Assembly (NCBI RefSeq): GCF_000150275.1
Contig: NW_002060954.1
Location: 1,330,074-1,394,073, forward strand
Direction of reading: 5' to 3'
DNA from: Trichoplax adhaerens
Lineage: Eukaryota; Placozoa; Uniplacotomia; Trichoplacea; Trichoplacidae
DNA length: 64,000 nt
The position numbers and the translations under genes are program-made. The notes beneath the pieces were generated by a model. That model had not been told where the DNA came from and did not search any database. It saw only the letters and a program-made list of their open reading frames with translations. Every line of letters starts with the position of its first letter. Position 1 is the first letter of the stretch. Positions 24,565 to 40,000 of this stretch are shown here, one piece after another.

Positions 24565-27500
24565 ATGCCTATCAACAACTTCATCTGGGCTTGCTTGTTG
24601 TTACTATCGACTGTGCAATGCCTTTCAGTCAATGCTACTAAAATCCAATTCAATCCATCGCAACAACATGGTGACTACCATGATGCAATCATGCTCAACG
24701 CTAATCAGTTTATCCGATATAATCTTAGCAGCAATGGCGATCGTTATCGTTTTATTTACAGCAAACGCGGTGATAATGGTTTTGTTGTCTTTTCTGCCAA
24801 CTCTCATTATTATCCTATAACAGCATCGTTAAAAGATGCCACATCCAGTGATTATACCATAACATCGATCAATCCTGGCTTAATCCAAGTCTTTACCAAT
24901 GAAAATCAATTTGCCAATTTATACTTAAGCTTATCAACAGATGAGGGCAACAGCAAAGAAAACCTTCCTCGATTGCCTTCAACTATTGCTACACAACTTG
25001 TTGCTGTTCCTTATAAAAATTTCGCACCCTTACCTGGTGGCTGTTGCTTAAGTTGCGATCTGGATATTGATCCGAATATTGTATTAACAACTTCATCATG
25101 GATTACTTGGGTATCTTTTGATCAGGCAAATGCTGGCTTTCAAAACGGTAACTACTACAAGAGAAAAAAAATGCAGCCCATGTTTAATATTTGTACTCTC
25201 CTAGTCCTCTATGCCTCTCACAAATGGACTCAATTAATTCAATTAACCATAATCGGCTAATGGAGTTGTTACAATACAATCGGTAGTAAGATGTTATTCA
25301 GTAGACAAGATACATGCAAACACGTAGGCAGTAATGCTTCTTCGAACGCTATATGACTTAGTTTTATTTCTTTATCACCACTTGTATCGAATCATCTATC
25401 ATCTCTGCTTTGCATTTTACCATACTATTCATGTACTTTTTAGTATTTAGCACAAACTGGATAATTTTCTTCAATTACAAACACAATCACAAATACAGTA
25501 CTGTAATGACAGTAGTCATTCGTGAATGATACAGTTACTATGTCATTTATCCTATCCAATCTGTACTAGGGTACTGTAGCTTGGAAGATAATTTTTAGAT
25601 CAAATGGATTCATTATGCACTACTGTTCTGTGAACATCATGCTAGCAATGAAAGTATTAGCAGGGTTATAATACAAGTCAATTCGTTACAGGGACTAGGG
25701 ACTGCTCCTAATAATGATACTCACAGGACTGTACAATGACAAAGGACAATCATAATTTAGATATGGACGATATAGGCTTCAATCATTTTCCTTTTTTTCT
25801 TACTAAATTGCCAAATTAGGGCATTAAATTTCCAAATTATATATAGGTGATAGCAAAGAATGAGAGATTATGAGTCAATAACTGAAGGGATATTTATCGA
25901 TGTTTCATTTGATCAAGGCATAGATAACACTTGCAATAAAAGTTAATTCTCAGAGATCACAGAATGAACTAAAATCGAAACCAAGTACAGTATTGGCAAT
26001 TACATTATCTTGTAGTTATGTCTATGCATAAGTTTTATACTAGGTTTTTTTGATCTACATATCTGTTATGAGTGTATCTTCAAAGCTTCTTGTTACTACA
26101 CCTTCTCTTAATAGAAATTATTAATAATGTCTTGTCTTTAAAATACTTTCAGATCAACAGCCACATTGTGGTGGTAATTCGCCTAGTCGATTTCGGTTAC
26201 AGTACGACTTGTATCAACTATTTTTGCCTTTATGGAATATAAATGGCAAGGAATTATTTAAAAATGTCCACTATATGGTTACACCTGAAAATATTCGGAA
26301 ACATGGCAAATTTGTAAGTTTTAGAATTCAACTTAATTGGTGGAGAATCGTAAATTAGGCGTATAGCAACGACATGATAGCATTGGTATCGTACTAACAT
26401 AACACGAAAAGAGGTGACAACATCATAATTATTTCTTACTGCGATATTCTACTGTATTGCATTTGCAGCATAAATCTATGCGATATCAGTGACAAATGCT
26501 ATAAACTTTTAAATATTTTAAACATGCTGTACGTACTTTGCATACTTTTTCTCTTCAATTACTGTGGGTAAAGTTATAGACTAGCTTTGAAGAAGCCCAC
26601 TGTTGTACAATTCATGGATTACATATACTTTGGAGTTGTACCGCAAATCAAATAAGCTATTTCAAAATATGTGCTACATTTTAATAGGATCTCTCGCAGA
26701 TTACGCAGTAAGAAATAATTATATATTTTTACTTTAACATAAAATTGTCAGTACAACATTCTCCATAGCATTGAGATATCGTGACGAAACAAAATAATCA
26801 AGAAATGACTTTTTCAACACTATCTCGTCGTGGTGTATTTTTTACATGCTGCATTTCAGATAAACAAATATGGTAAAATAATAAAACGACCCTTAATAGC
26901 CCAGTAATATGAACAATTAAACTACATATACAGTATATGTATCACGTTGACCAATTTTAGTATCCTTGATCATCGTTAGATTTAGATTTAAAATATATAG
27001 CGATGAAACGGTCAATAGAAGTGATTGCTGATCATTGCTTATTTACAACAACTACGAGTTAAGTTTATGATTATGATTGTAGTAACTTTTATAATTGCCA
27101 TCTATTTATTACGATGATCATCTTTCAGATTCGAACTTTTGGCGGTGAAACACAGACTATCATTGCTATGAATTCAGTCTTCGGACATGGTGCAATTTAT
27201 GGAGTTATCGTACGAGATCCATTCTTTCGGAGTGAAGCCGCATATAGTCCAGCAACAACCTATTTTTGCAATTTAACACAACAAAATAATAAGGGAAATC
27301 AAATTGTCTCTTGTGAAACTGGACCTTACAATTATTTTGCAACAATTTTAGCTGTTGTATTGTCAGTTGTCGGATTATGTATGTGCTTGTTTTCTGCGCG
27401 ATTTTTTAAGTCATTCCTATTCATTATTGGTTGCCTGATTGGTGCTATCGCTGGTTTCGTTGTCGTTGCTGTTACTGGTTGGTTAAAAACTCATTTATCT

Positions 27501-28498
27501 CTACAATTGACTGTTACGACATTAGCAAGTATTCTGGTTGGTGCTGTTTTTGTCATGATATGGTACGCTTTCGGCATGTGCCTATTTCTTCTTGCATTTA
27601 TGGCCTCACCACTAGGATTTCTATTGATATCGATAGTGTTCACAGTTACACCACTTGGCCTATTAACCGTATGGACTAGGGTTAACTTTGCTCTGTTATT
27701 CGTCTTAATATTGGTCATCTTTGCTCTACTTACTATTATATTTACAAAATCCATGACTATTATCACGCCTGCTATTATTGGAGCATACCTCTTCCTATTT
27801 GGTATTAGCCATTTTGTGCATAGCAGTTTTGGATTATTTATTCTCTCGATCTTCAGGCATGCTTTAGTAGAGACTAAAGTGGATGTTCTTATAACATCAC
27901 TACCATTTAGTATTGACGGTAAGGATAATCGCTGACTATGATGACAGCAATTTCTATAATTAAATCTTGCACGTTAAAAATAACGTATCACTGTTAAATT
28001 CACAAAGTTATCCTACAATACATTCATCTATATCTACTGCTAATTTAATTTACGATTATATTTTTCTTCAAATTTATCAAGAATAGTTCTACTGTATTGT
28101 TTATATAACTTTTCTTTTATATCTTTATAATTGAATCCTAATGGTTATTTGACATTACGATATAAAGCAAGTACTTATAGCTTGATCCAAGGATTGTATA
28201 TTTGATTCTTCAAATTTTTATCATCATTTCAGACTGGATATTTTGTTCTTTATGGATTGTACTCTCTGTTGTCGGCATAGCTGTACAGAATCGCTTAAGA
28301 GACAGAGGAACACCCTTTCCTCAATCACCATTACTTTTTTATCGATGCTGGCAAAGACGAAAAAATATTGAGTTAATAAACACCAACAATAGCCGTACTG
28401 ATCGAATCACTGAAGATGCTAATGTGAACTATAATAGCTTTGAACAAAGTCCACTCTTAGGAAACGAGAAACAAAGTTATGGAACTTCTTGGCAATAA
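24565..28498 (+). CDS. TM7SF3: TM7SF3-like seven-transmembrane protein
   Basis: Exons 24565-25147, 26153-26313, 27129-27918 and 28233-28498; GT-AG junctions with matching phases, 599 residues (human about 570). The start gives a clear signal peptide (MPINNFIWACLLLLSTVQCLS). The N-terminal half is an extracytoplasmic region with the family signature PGGCCLSCDLDIDPNIVL at about residues 156-173, then RFRLQYDLYQLFLP in exon 2 and VRDPFFRSEAAYSPATTY in exon 3. Six hydrophobic helices follow in exon 3 from about residue 315 (YFATILAVVLSVVGLCMCLF), and a seventh opens exon 4 (WIFCSLWIVLSVVGIAVQ). The cytoplasmic tail is short, polar and contains SPLLG, like the terminal leucine motif of the vertebrate protein. 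TM7SF3 is known as a p53-linked membrane protein of stress homeostasis in vertebrates; its role in this animal is unknown. Exon 1 reads 37 codons past its donor before a stop, but the downstream exons continue the family alignment. Confidence 0.93.
25148..26152 (+). other. first intron of TM7SF3
   Basis: A 1-kb AT-rich intron (donor AACG|GTAACT, acceptor ACTTTCAG). A few TACAGTA words occur near 25.5 kb. No internal gene or RNA recognised. Confidence 0.7.
26314..27128 (+). other. second intron of TM7SF3
   Basis: A 0.8-kb intron (donor TTT|GTAAGT, acceptor TCTTTCAG). No internal feature recognised. Confidence 0.7.
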
Positions 28499-31045
28499 AT
28501 TACTATATCGTAATGTTGCATAACGAGGATTAGTTGCCGACCGCTGTAAATGACGTTGCAAGGAAATACTTTCCAATAAGATAAACGTTCTCGTTACTTT
28601 TCCTAACGTTAAGTGATTCTTATTAATTATTGTAGACATTAATTATTTTAAGCAATTACAAACGAATTAATCTCCGTAATAGATTTCAATTCTGCAATTC
28701 AGTTACAAGATAGACCTCGTAACTTGTTACGTAGTAGTTTTTGAAAAAGAAATTTAGAAACCTGTTTATACCAATTTAAATTTAATTTTAATTTTCTATA
28801 ATTTGTATACTACTCCTTAGTATTCCATCAACAGTACAGTAGGTGAATCAATGCGCGACTTATATAATGTGGTCAATATAGTTTTTTTAAATTTCATAAA
28901 CAGTATTATACCGATAGCAACTTAATAGCAACCCTAATATGAACAAATATCCGGTAAATGAAAATGATCGTATAGTACATTTTAACTATCTTAATCTTCA
29001 TTGGATGCTTTTAATTGTATTCATGTACAGTATTTCATTTTGTTATTGGTAAGGTGGCGAGTTATTAATTTGTTTACATGATGATAACCAATATTTTTAT
29101 CATATATTGTATAATGCACCTAAATAACAAGTTCTCACTAAAGTTGGCGCTAAAGTGCTTTGGCGAGGATTTCTTTTGTTTACTGATATTACAGAATATT
29201 TTACATAGACCTTCTTAGTTATTTTATTTTGTTTAATAGTTAGTGAATCTAATAGAAAGTCTAGTTACTAACCCTATGAGTTTACGCTTAAATGTGTTAC
29301 TTGTTTTCAGACAATACTATGAAGATTTTGTAAAATTTTTTTCCTCTAGTAAACTGCTACCGTATGTCATTGACCAAAGTATGCACATTGTACCACCTTT
29401 ACACTTAGATCATCGTCTTGATTAATATGATAGCTCAAAATTTTATTAAAGTTGTCAGTGTTTTTATGAAAGTGATCGAAAAGTCAAGAATATTGAAAAT
29501 TTCATTTCATTTGATACTTATTTGCGATTGTACATTAACGAAATATTTAGGATGTCATAAATAACGGAAAAGCATCATTTACAAGTCGTTATTATCATTA
29601 TGCGAAAGAGCTTGTTGAAATAAATAATTGTTACAGTCTAATATTAATTTACTTGAAAATAGTTCTTATGTATATGCCGTATATGAAAGAAAGAGGGAGA
29701 TACAAATTACACTTGTACCATAAAGACATGCCAAAATGATTATAACACACGTACATCATATTCAATCACTCAACATAAAATATGAATACGATATAAAGTA
29801 TAGATTAAGACATATTATAATAGTTTACAACTTTTACGTATTGTCGGCGATCTCGCAGTATTTATACACATAAATATTAATGTAAATATCAAACATATAA
29901 GATGCAACAACTATGGTCTCAAAAGTTCTCAAAAGACTAACAATTCTGTATATAACATACTTAAAATCGATCTTATACAAGCAACAATAATACTATTTGA
30001 CAGCTACTTTGCATCACTGGTTAAATTGTATATAATATTACATATAAGCCCATATAGCAAATATGACTTAGTCTTTTTATATTTTGCATACAATATACAG
30101 TACGTACAACTAACTGTACAGTAATTTTGAATTGAAAAAGTATTCCTAAATTATCAATCGACTATATCAAATATTTGACTATCACTCAAACGTGAAGTAA
30201 CGATCGGTACCATAGAACATACTACCATAATAATTATGAATACGACATTTACATTTACTGTATCATGTAAAAATTCAAGATATTTTCAGAATAATAAATC
30301 TTAAGAATTACAGCCATTGATTAATAACTTAAAATAAATAAATTTGATACGAGTGAAGCGATGCGTTCAATATTGAATTAAGAATTAAATAAGCTGAGTA
30401 AGAAATGAAACAGCTTATTATTACTGTCAAATCCAAGTTAATTCTTACAAATAGAATGTAGGGGTTACTGTACCTTCACTGATATAAAGTTTTCACTGTA
30501 GATTTTATACGTGTAAGTCATGATCCAGCCATAATTAAATCATGTTAAATATTAGATGATACGATGTCAGGCCTTGAAGGCAGTCGATACATAATTTTGT
30601 CATAAAATTTTTAATTGGATGTAAACTATTTTCCGTGCTAAAAAAGAGAAATTACTTTGTAGTAGGTCAGAATAAATTTCATCACATCTTTAACATTAAC
30701 CGAACAGTTACGATGTTTTTCAAATTTCATAATTTATAACAAATTATCTGTTTTAAAAGCTTTTTCTGCTTTAATTTAAATTCTATAAATATTCATAAAA
30801 GACTTTTTTTGGTTACCACGAATGGAACCTTACAGTAATGTCCATGTAAACTTAAGTTCATCTCAAGTAGGAGTAACCAAATTTCAATAGCATATTATGC
30901 ACAATAAACAAGGATAGCTTGAAGTTTCGTTTGTAACGAATGAAACGTAACAATAATTTTGCTTAAATTAATAGACTTGGCATACAATGTAGTCTTACTT
31001 TAATTAGCAATATTGAGTGTGATATTAGCTGGTACTTTCTGACGG
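28499..31045. other. convergent spacer between TM7SF3 and the myosin
   Basis: AT-rich 2.5 kb between two facing 3' ends, expected to hold both 3' untranslated regions. The short open frames (for example 29243-29425) show no domain and no usable splice context. Only isolated TACAGTA words occur, unlike the dense clusters of the divergent spacers. Nothing else seen. Confidence 0.6.
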
Positions 31046-34000
31046 TCAAACACTTTTGTGTTTCTTTTGGTCAACTATGTAATGTGTATAATCTCTTATT
31101 AAGAGAGCAATTTGAACCGCTTCATTGGTATTAAAGACGAATTTTCTACCGTTAGTTAAACTTCCGGCTATAAGCATAAGACTAGTCAGTGATGGCTTGT
31201 AACTCACTAGCTCACTGTAACTAAAACTAAATCGAGGCTCTTTAGCCCTTCTAATTAGAACATACACACCACTGTGTGATACCGCTAGCCATAAGGTCTT
31301 TGGCAACTCCGAAGTGTACGTTTGCGTTACATCGAACACGGTGGATCCATATAAACTCCATGTAGTTTTAACAAACTCCATGTACAATTTGAATATTGAA
31401 TCACGATCTTTGTCAACAAGTGTACGATGCAATCGCTTAACATCAATAAATTTAATTTTATGATGCAGATATCGAGGAAGACTTCGTCTGACGATAGGAC
31501 CATAATCAGCGGTCACTTCAATTTCTGGACCAACCCAAGACGGTCTCATATTCTCATCTAGATCATCTTCGCAGTCGCCTAACTCAGCCTGTGCACGTAA
31601 TGCACATAGAAAAACCTAAAAAATTTTACAGTTTTAAAATATCTCTTTCACTAGCAATTTCGACATGATAACAATAGCATGAAGATTTCACGAAGTTAAA
31701 AATCATTAAGAATATTTAGGATGTAAGTTTCTTACAACATAAGCATTTATTTTACTCTAAAAAAATCCTACCGCTTCCTCGTAATACAGAGGATATTTGT
31801 CGTTAATGATATCGCTTGAAGCCTAATAAATTGTTATGAATGTTAGTTTCATACAGGTTGTTCATTAATTAATCTATCAATAATTTAATTTATCATAAAG
31901 ATTACATTTGTAGTTAGCGTGGCTACATACCTGATGTATTAAGAGATCAAATTCAACACGATCTTCAGGATCATAGAATGTACCATTACCAACGTATAAC
32001 CGTTTCTGCATCACAATAAAATGTTAAGTTGGAGCTTACACAAGGATAAAAGATGTTAATTGTTAGATTTAATTGAATTTACTACCTTAAATGTTAATTT
32101 TACTTCTGTCGTATCATTTTCCACACGTGAGTACAGGTCCCATTTTGATAGGACATCGGCAACTTTTTCACTATCGTTGATACTTCTCTCAAGACTATTC
32201 CGACATTCGTATAGAGAGAAGCCAAAGGCTGATGGCAGTAGACCAATTCTCCTTTTTATTAATTCGGTAATCTGACAAAAAAGAATCAATATCAGCTAGA
32301 ATAGACAATACAATATAAAGACAACTAGCAGATCATTTGAACATAACTTGGCGTACCGATTTATATTCGTGTAATCTAACATCATAAGTAAAAATATGCT
32401 TTAAATCCATACTTACTTCATCTATTGTTGTAACAGAATCAAATTCCAATGCTCTAAATTCACCGTCCATAAAGTAAAATCGTGCATGCATTGGCCGTCT
32501 AAGGATCAACATCAAACATAACATTTCAATTACAACGAAAAGATCGTAAGTAAAGCCTGTCAGCAATGCATCAAAAAATTTAGCTTACCTTCGGATCAGG
32601 CACTTAATTTCTTTAATCGATGGCGCAAATTTACGATTCTTTTTCTCTCTAACACGTGCTAGTCCCTACAATGTGATTTATATAGCATTGCGATGACTTT
32701 ACTGAAGCCGTACAGTAAATAAAATCCAACGTATTTTACCTTCAAGCAAAATTGCGCATATTTTCCCTGGTCCGTATTGGCTTCCAGCATATATTTATTA
32801 AGATGTGCCGATAGCAAATCTAAAATTAGCTATTTGTAATTATAATATGAGAAATTAATACATTTAAGGTAAAGATCAAGGATAACACTAAAGTAACACT
32901 TATTAAATCATTGCTAGAAAATATATGGTTTAGCATAAGCGAAATGATGAATCGAAGTTCAAGGATGGAATTTAAAGGTCTACAAAAATTTTGAACTAAT
33001 CAAAGTTGCGTGCAAACATCATATCGTACTTTGTTAGATGAAAGTGCTGTCCAAACAGCTGCCGATAGGAGTTGCCAATTCCGTGTGTTAACGCGACTAG
33101 TAGGATCTAATAGTACGAAGCAAGTTAATAACGTCGATAACCAAGATGTGACTAATATCAAGTGCTGAAAATAATTTCCGTAGATATAACAAAGTTAGTT
33201 GGCCATTTTACCTGGATGATCTGTAGTTTGTTTAATGATTTGCAAATAAAATTCATTACATAATTCGTTATCGGCTATAATAGCATTTAAAAGTTGCTGA
33301 GCTAGCAACTCGTGCTCATTTTCTCTAGCCTGAAGTTGAACACGATTTGAACCGTTTTCGTTGTTACTATCGGGCGTTAATCGTCCTGCTTCTATTAGAC
33401 TCGAACGTCTACTAGCATGTCCTGGATTTCCAAATGCCAAAATCTCGCTAAACATTTCTAAAGCTATTTCATCACGTGCTATATTGTAGTACATTGCAAA
33501 TAAAAAGAATAAAATTTAATGTTATTTTATTAAAGGTTTAGCGAAACTAGCCTGGATTTACTCTCATTTCGTGAAATCAATTCATATTACATTCTTAGTA
33601 TGCTGTATCCTAATCTAAATTGTTAGATGATGGTCAAAACCCGCGCTGAAGTAACCTCCTGCATATACTTCAGCTACTACCCTATACACTAAGTATCATA
33701 CTTTACAAAATTATGCTTATTACTAGTTTCCTTAAAATTATAGAAAAAAAGGCGAAGAGACCATTCGTTAACGAGCTTTTTCTGAGTTGTCGAATTATCA
33801 TATAGGTAAACAATAATTCTATCTACATCATGGTATGTGGCACTTACGAACATCCCCTAGGTTTCCTTTAGCGTTGCTCAGTTTCGTTAATGAATTTTTA
33901 ATCGGAATTTTTGAAAAGGTCCAAAACGATGATTTAAAGAGTTTTTCATCAGGAATACCATAATGCTTATCAAATTTTCTTGCAAAACTATGCAATGCAA

Positions 34001-37000
34001 CGATAATATTTTCAGAATAAGAGATAACATCAGTATCGATATTACAATATTCTGTCTTAACACAAATTTTTTTACACCAGTTGTAAGATACTGAAAGCAC
34101 TATTAATATTTGCAATTACTTCACGTTATATAAACAAAGAATATTAATTTAAATAAGTATTCATTACTTTCTTTGGTAAGTACTACGTTTTAAATTATAG
34201 TTTGAATAGGCTAAAGGATTTCTCCAGATTTGTACGTTAACAAATTTCTCAGTAAAGTACTACAATTACCGCGTTATAGAGCCGGCAACCAGTCCAGGTT
34301 TATCGTAAAATTTTCTTAATAGTCCACTATTAGCTAGAGCACGTCTTGATGAAATTATTGCTTCATTTGATTTAACTCTACTTTCTTTATTAACATGACC
34401 CTATTACAGACAAAAACAAAAATTCTATTACTTTACGTTATTTATAATCCTGCTACCCATGAACTAAACTGTTTTGTTTTCCATAAGATTTTAGCAATCA
34501 TGAAACATGTAAATAGAACGTAAAACTAAGTTTTTCAGCTATTCTCATTCGCTGGTATCAAACTTTCACAGCGTTTTTACTGAATATCTACAATGCCCAA
34601 TTTTTTATATTACATGTAACTTTATATTCAGTTACAGTAATTTATGAATATTTAGTTGTCTCTTCTCAGTGAAACAAACCTTTATCAACTTCTGACCCCC
34701 TTGAACATGTAGCCAGTTGTTATGTGTAGGAGAATAGCTAACGATTAAACTCGCGATACAGTCCTTATGATTTGTTTCAAACATAAAACACCGATGATCG
34801 TTTTCCTGGGTGATAACATTTAAGGTCAGTACACTATGTTCGAAATCTATGCCAATATGATCTAATGCAGAGTATGGGTACGAAGCTAATATTTCTTTTT
34901 TGTGATAGTTCACGAATTTGAAACCGATGTGGTCCACGGCCAAATAAATATGATTAGGGTACATCCAGAATCCCTTATAGGTAACTTCGAATAGGGTCGC
35001 TCCGTAAAGTTGATACTGTTTAATGCAAGTTAAATAAATAACTTTTGCTTGTATTTCTGATAATCCATAACCATAATCCTAAATTGTAGAAATTATTACG
35101 TCAATCGGCGATATGGTGACGCAACCACATAAACAACTAATGCGAGTACAGTAAGTACACTATTTTTAAATCAGAGAATTGATTACATAGGAACGATTAA
35201 CTTTTTATGTGAAATAGTACTCAGATTCTAACCTTATGCGCTTGTGCTATTGCTTTAGAGATATCCTCCATACGTTGAGCATTGCTGTTTTCTATTATTC
35301 TCGAACTTAGGAAATCGAAAGGTTGAGTATACCTGTCACGATCAAAATATAAATAAGGGTATTTTCATACTGGCGATAAAGAGCTTTTGATGTTGTTAAC
35401 AACGAATAACCACAAGAGGCAGCTCAGATGATAATCAATTCAATTACCATAGTCGCCGCTTATATTAACATTATCACTAAGCATCATGCAGCTTCTTTAT
35501 CCGAATGTTAATAAAGGGATACATCAATACAACATAGATACTACTAGCAATTAAATTTATCTCCCTGCAGATGGATAATCATGTTCTATTATCAACTTTG
35601 GAGATAATACCTGTCCTTTCTAGATGATACGTAGTCTCCATAACAGACTTGAGCTTGCAGGCCAGCTAATTGAAAGGCTACTTTATTAGTGATTGGAAAT
35701 TTATCCTCCTAGGATTGATACCGCAAATGTAGAATTAATTCGTATGTATAAATAGCGATATTCGTTAACAAGCCTAGACGCAGAAAATCAATACTAGTAA
35801 TTCACAGTAATAACATAAAGTTAAGATGCTAACCTTTATAATGTCATGCACAGCTTGAGCATATATTAAATGATGTTCAACCAGGTCTTGTGGTAATGCT
35901 TTAGGATTTAGAAATATTCTTTTTCTTAGAATAAATCGAGCGTCTCCAGCGCCTAATACTTCCACTGGTCTCTCTTTCGTCTGTGTATTATAGTTCCTCA
36001 TGATAGCTGACGTACGATTATCTCTGTAATATTTAACGATATCTTAAAGTTAATTTACGTAGAATGATAAGCTAAAAATACCGTAGGATGCATGATATCT
36101 CTTCTAATAAAAATTACATCCATGAATGATAAAGAAATGATAAGTAATAGAGATATAGTTTCCCCAGTTACTATGCTATTGCAATGTAAAGACTAAAAAA
36201 TAAGATTAACACAAATATCTACGTAACAAACTTACATTTCCCATTGAGCTAGTACATCAACCAGAAATTCATGTCCTCTGATGTAGCTATCAGCGTCAGG
36301 CGTGGACTAATAAAGAAGGTAAAATTTTTAAGTGATAACTTATTAGAATGGACAGTTCTCCGCTATAGTACATACTAAATGATGAGAAGATAGGATTTCT
36401 TTAATAATAACACTTAGCATCTTTATGGTTAATTCTGTTTTCTAGCGTAGTTAGCTCACCTCGTACAAAGCCCAACCGTCATAATTCTGTAATCCTATGG
36501 CTTTGGCTAACAACTTAGTGACATCGGAGGCTGTATGATACAGTTCATACTCAATGACTACAGATTTGCAGTCCATTAAGTAAAATTGACACATTAATGG
36601 ACTAAGCGATTGCACAGCCTAGATTAAATAGAGAAGAACGTTTACAATAATTTACTACATAGTAAAACCTCTTATAAGATACTATATACCCGAAATTCAA
36701 TCTTCGATGGAGAATGCCGACGAGCACCAATTTTAGTTTGGCGAAGTACATCCTTGCACCATGAAGCATAGTGACCAATAAAGACGTTATCCATACTCGA
36801 TTTTAAATATTGGACCAAATACTGTTAACAGTTCAAAATGCATTGAATGTTACGATATTATGTATATTATATAAATAGCACAATTGAGCGAATGCATTAT
36901 TTCGTTTCTGATAAATTTGTGTCTCAAAAGCTTATAATTCAACAAAATTGATGATCTGCAGGGACACATACATACCTTACTAAACAATTTGCTAGGCGGA

Positions 37001-40000
37001 AATGCTACTGCACATAAAGCCATAAGACACCAGCCTTTTAAACTAGAACCAGATTTAGGATTTTCTGTTCCTTGCCTGATAATCTGTACATAGATCTCAT
37101 CTCTAAGTTCGCTATTATTGATACCATGGCCAACAATGCGTTGTACTACTTCACAAGAGTGTTCTTCAGACGTTTCAGGGTGCAAGTATACATTTAAATC
37201 CTTTGAAAGAATTCATTGTCAATGATGGTTAGTAATAATTAAAACCAGTAAGTCTTAGAAAGATCATCTAATTACGTGGTTACTTAAGATATTTTAAAAA
37301 GTGCACTTTGATCCCTTCGATAGTGTCCTACAGTCATCACATACCTTAAAAATTGAACATGCTAATCTTTCACTTTCTCTATCGTGGATATGAATATGAG
37401 ACATATGAATAGTATTTGATGATGTATACTTTAGTAATTCTTCACGCGATGTTGTCTATTGGATAAATCAATGTTTAAATTTGATGCATAAATATTTTTT
37501 TAAATAAGAGACCACCAATGTGTAAATAATCATGTAATTTAAAAATTTTTTAAAATTTGTTAAATTCTACGCATAAAGATCAAGCATTGAATATATTCTG
37601 TCATCTATAGAGGATAAAGAACTACTCTTATTACTAACACCACTCCTCTTTAATGTTTTCTTTCCCGAGGCTTTGTGGTTGCTATCTTTATTATGATCAT
37701 TAAAGTATAATCTTGCGAATTCAACAAGACTGTAATCTCCTTCATTCGTAGCTGGATTATTATGTGCAGATCCAGGTGGGAATCTATGATTTGGCTGAGA
37801 TTTAGTCTTTCGTTCCAGTTTATCAACAGCTTTCTTAATACGATTTCTTCGCTGCTCTGATATCGATCCTGTAGCTTTCGGTAACACCTAAAGATACAAT
37901 AAAAATTGTTCAGTTTCCTTTACTTTATTTCACGATAGCGATATAAATGCATATTAAAACTGCTAATCATTTCTTTAAGCTACAATAATTAAGAACCTTT
38001 AGGACTTCAAAAGCCAAAATTAAAAACTAAAAAATAATAAAACATAAAAATGTACGAACTTCTTCTTTGGTATCTTGATTAAAAATAACATCCATTTCTT
38101 TGTAAATTTGAACTAATTTCTCTTGCATATCACGACGTGCTTTAATTTTGTGATGATAGTAATTGTTTTGGCCTTTTATAAACTTAATCAGATCTTCCAA
38201 TGATGTTTTGCCATTAGGTTTGCAATTTAATTCTGCCATTCTTATCAAAGTATACAACTCCCGTTGTGCACGCCTATCGAGGATATCAGTAAAGAAAGAA
38301 ATACGAATATTTTTAAGCGTTCTATAGGTTCAAAAAATTCTGATTGCTAGATTTATTTTACTGAAGTATAATATGGTAAAGAATTTTGATTGCTAGTACG
38401 AAAGGAAAAAATTAACTTTAACTTTCTAGTAGCGGTCACAAAGGGGTTTGCAGGACCTTTCAGTAATAGCTTCATGATCCTCTTCTTTCTCTGGCTTGAC
38501 AATGATCTGTTTCATCAAGTCTGTGGAATCTTCATCTAGTTGTTTTCTTTTCTTTTCTTCCTCTGCTTGCTGTCTCCTGTACCTGATTTCCTTTGCCAGT
38601 TCCCGAGCAAACGCTCCTCTCCAGTAAGACTTTATAATTACATAACATTAATATTTAAATAGTTTATATGAACAGAGCAAGTTAAGATAAAGTTCAAAGA
38701 ATTTACGGACCAGCATATTGGATAATTTCTTATATAGTCTATTCAGAAAATGAAATACCTGAATAACTATAGCTGCTTTCTTCTTTTTTAGAAATGCTAT
38801 TCTATCTTTTCTTCCTTTAAGGTGCTTTTGCAGCATAACAGCAGCTTGTCTTTTCTTCAAGTAACCTGTTGACGTGTAGTAGATACCCACAAATTAACTA
38901 TCAAGTAGTCTTAATTTATTATATTTGCATATCTCTTTGTTCAATTGTGATAAGCTTACGCTTCCAGTGGTACATCCCGCGGCAAAGTCTTTGTACAGTC
39001 ACTACTTTTTCCATGAATAACGCTTTACGGCTATCTTCTAATGAATCAAAAGCAGATTGTCGTAGGAATATCTAACAGACGTAAAGAAGAAATGAATTTA
39101 TGGTTAATATTGCACAAATAGATATTCGAAATAATTTAAGGTATGTAGCGTATTTAGTTCATCAAATGTCTGTACCTTCGTTCTACCACACAACCAATCT
39201 GACTTATCCACTGGTAACAAATCCAGTAATGCAACACAAGCTGCTTTTAAATCTGATGAAGGTGTATTCGACTCTTTGGTAGAAACCAAACAACGAAACT
39301 GTTCTAAGAAACTCTTAAATTCAAAATATATTGGATAACCCTATAAGAAGGAAATGAACAACGGTCAAGAATAAAAATAGCTGATGTCAAGTACTCACTA
39401 CATTATAAAAATAGCTGATGTTAAGTACTCACTACATTGTGCATACATTATACCGCTACTTTAAAAATGCATAAATCATTTCACAATGACAGTTGCTGAA
39501 TAACGAAAGCTAATGTAGTAGATAGTATAGTAGAGTGCCAAATATCAAAATACGATCCCTTAAGCCAAAAGAAGTTGCTACGAAGCGATTGGTAAAGATA
39601 TAAATCATGTTTGTACCTGTTTCTTAAATAAAATTATACTGATTAGGTCTGAGTATCGTAATTGCTCTGTTACAAGTGCCTCATCGTAAGTTTCCGGGTT
39701 TAATGACAAATTGGGCTTTAAGCATCTGATATACCTATAGTTAATGGACAATAATTACACACAGTTACCGTACATTCTCTCATACTCGACAATGAGGTTC
39801 CTCCAAACTATAATAGTTGATAACAACTTTAAACAAATTATATATTTTGTAATAATTTAGAACTAGCTTACCATCGATTACAGCTATTGATGTCTAAAAA
39901 CAGTTCATCGATTTTGTTTCGTAGCATACTGATATATGATCGCTTGAGCTTTTATTATAAAATCAACGGCATTTGCAATATTAGCTGATAACTGGCTCAA

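Noticed and set aside
27431-27766. Open frames of 82 and 91 codons on both strands
   Set aside because: Shadows of the TM7SF3 transmembrane exon in other frames.
33848-34400. Search for an SH3 domain that would make the myosin class VII or XV
   Set aside because: No ALYDY-like start, WW pair or terminal Pro-x-x-Tyr-Val pattern in any frame of the linker.
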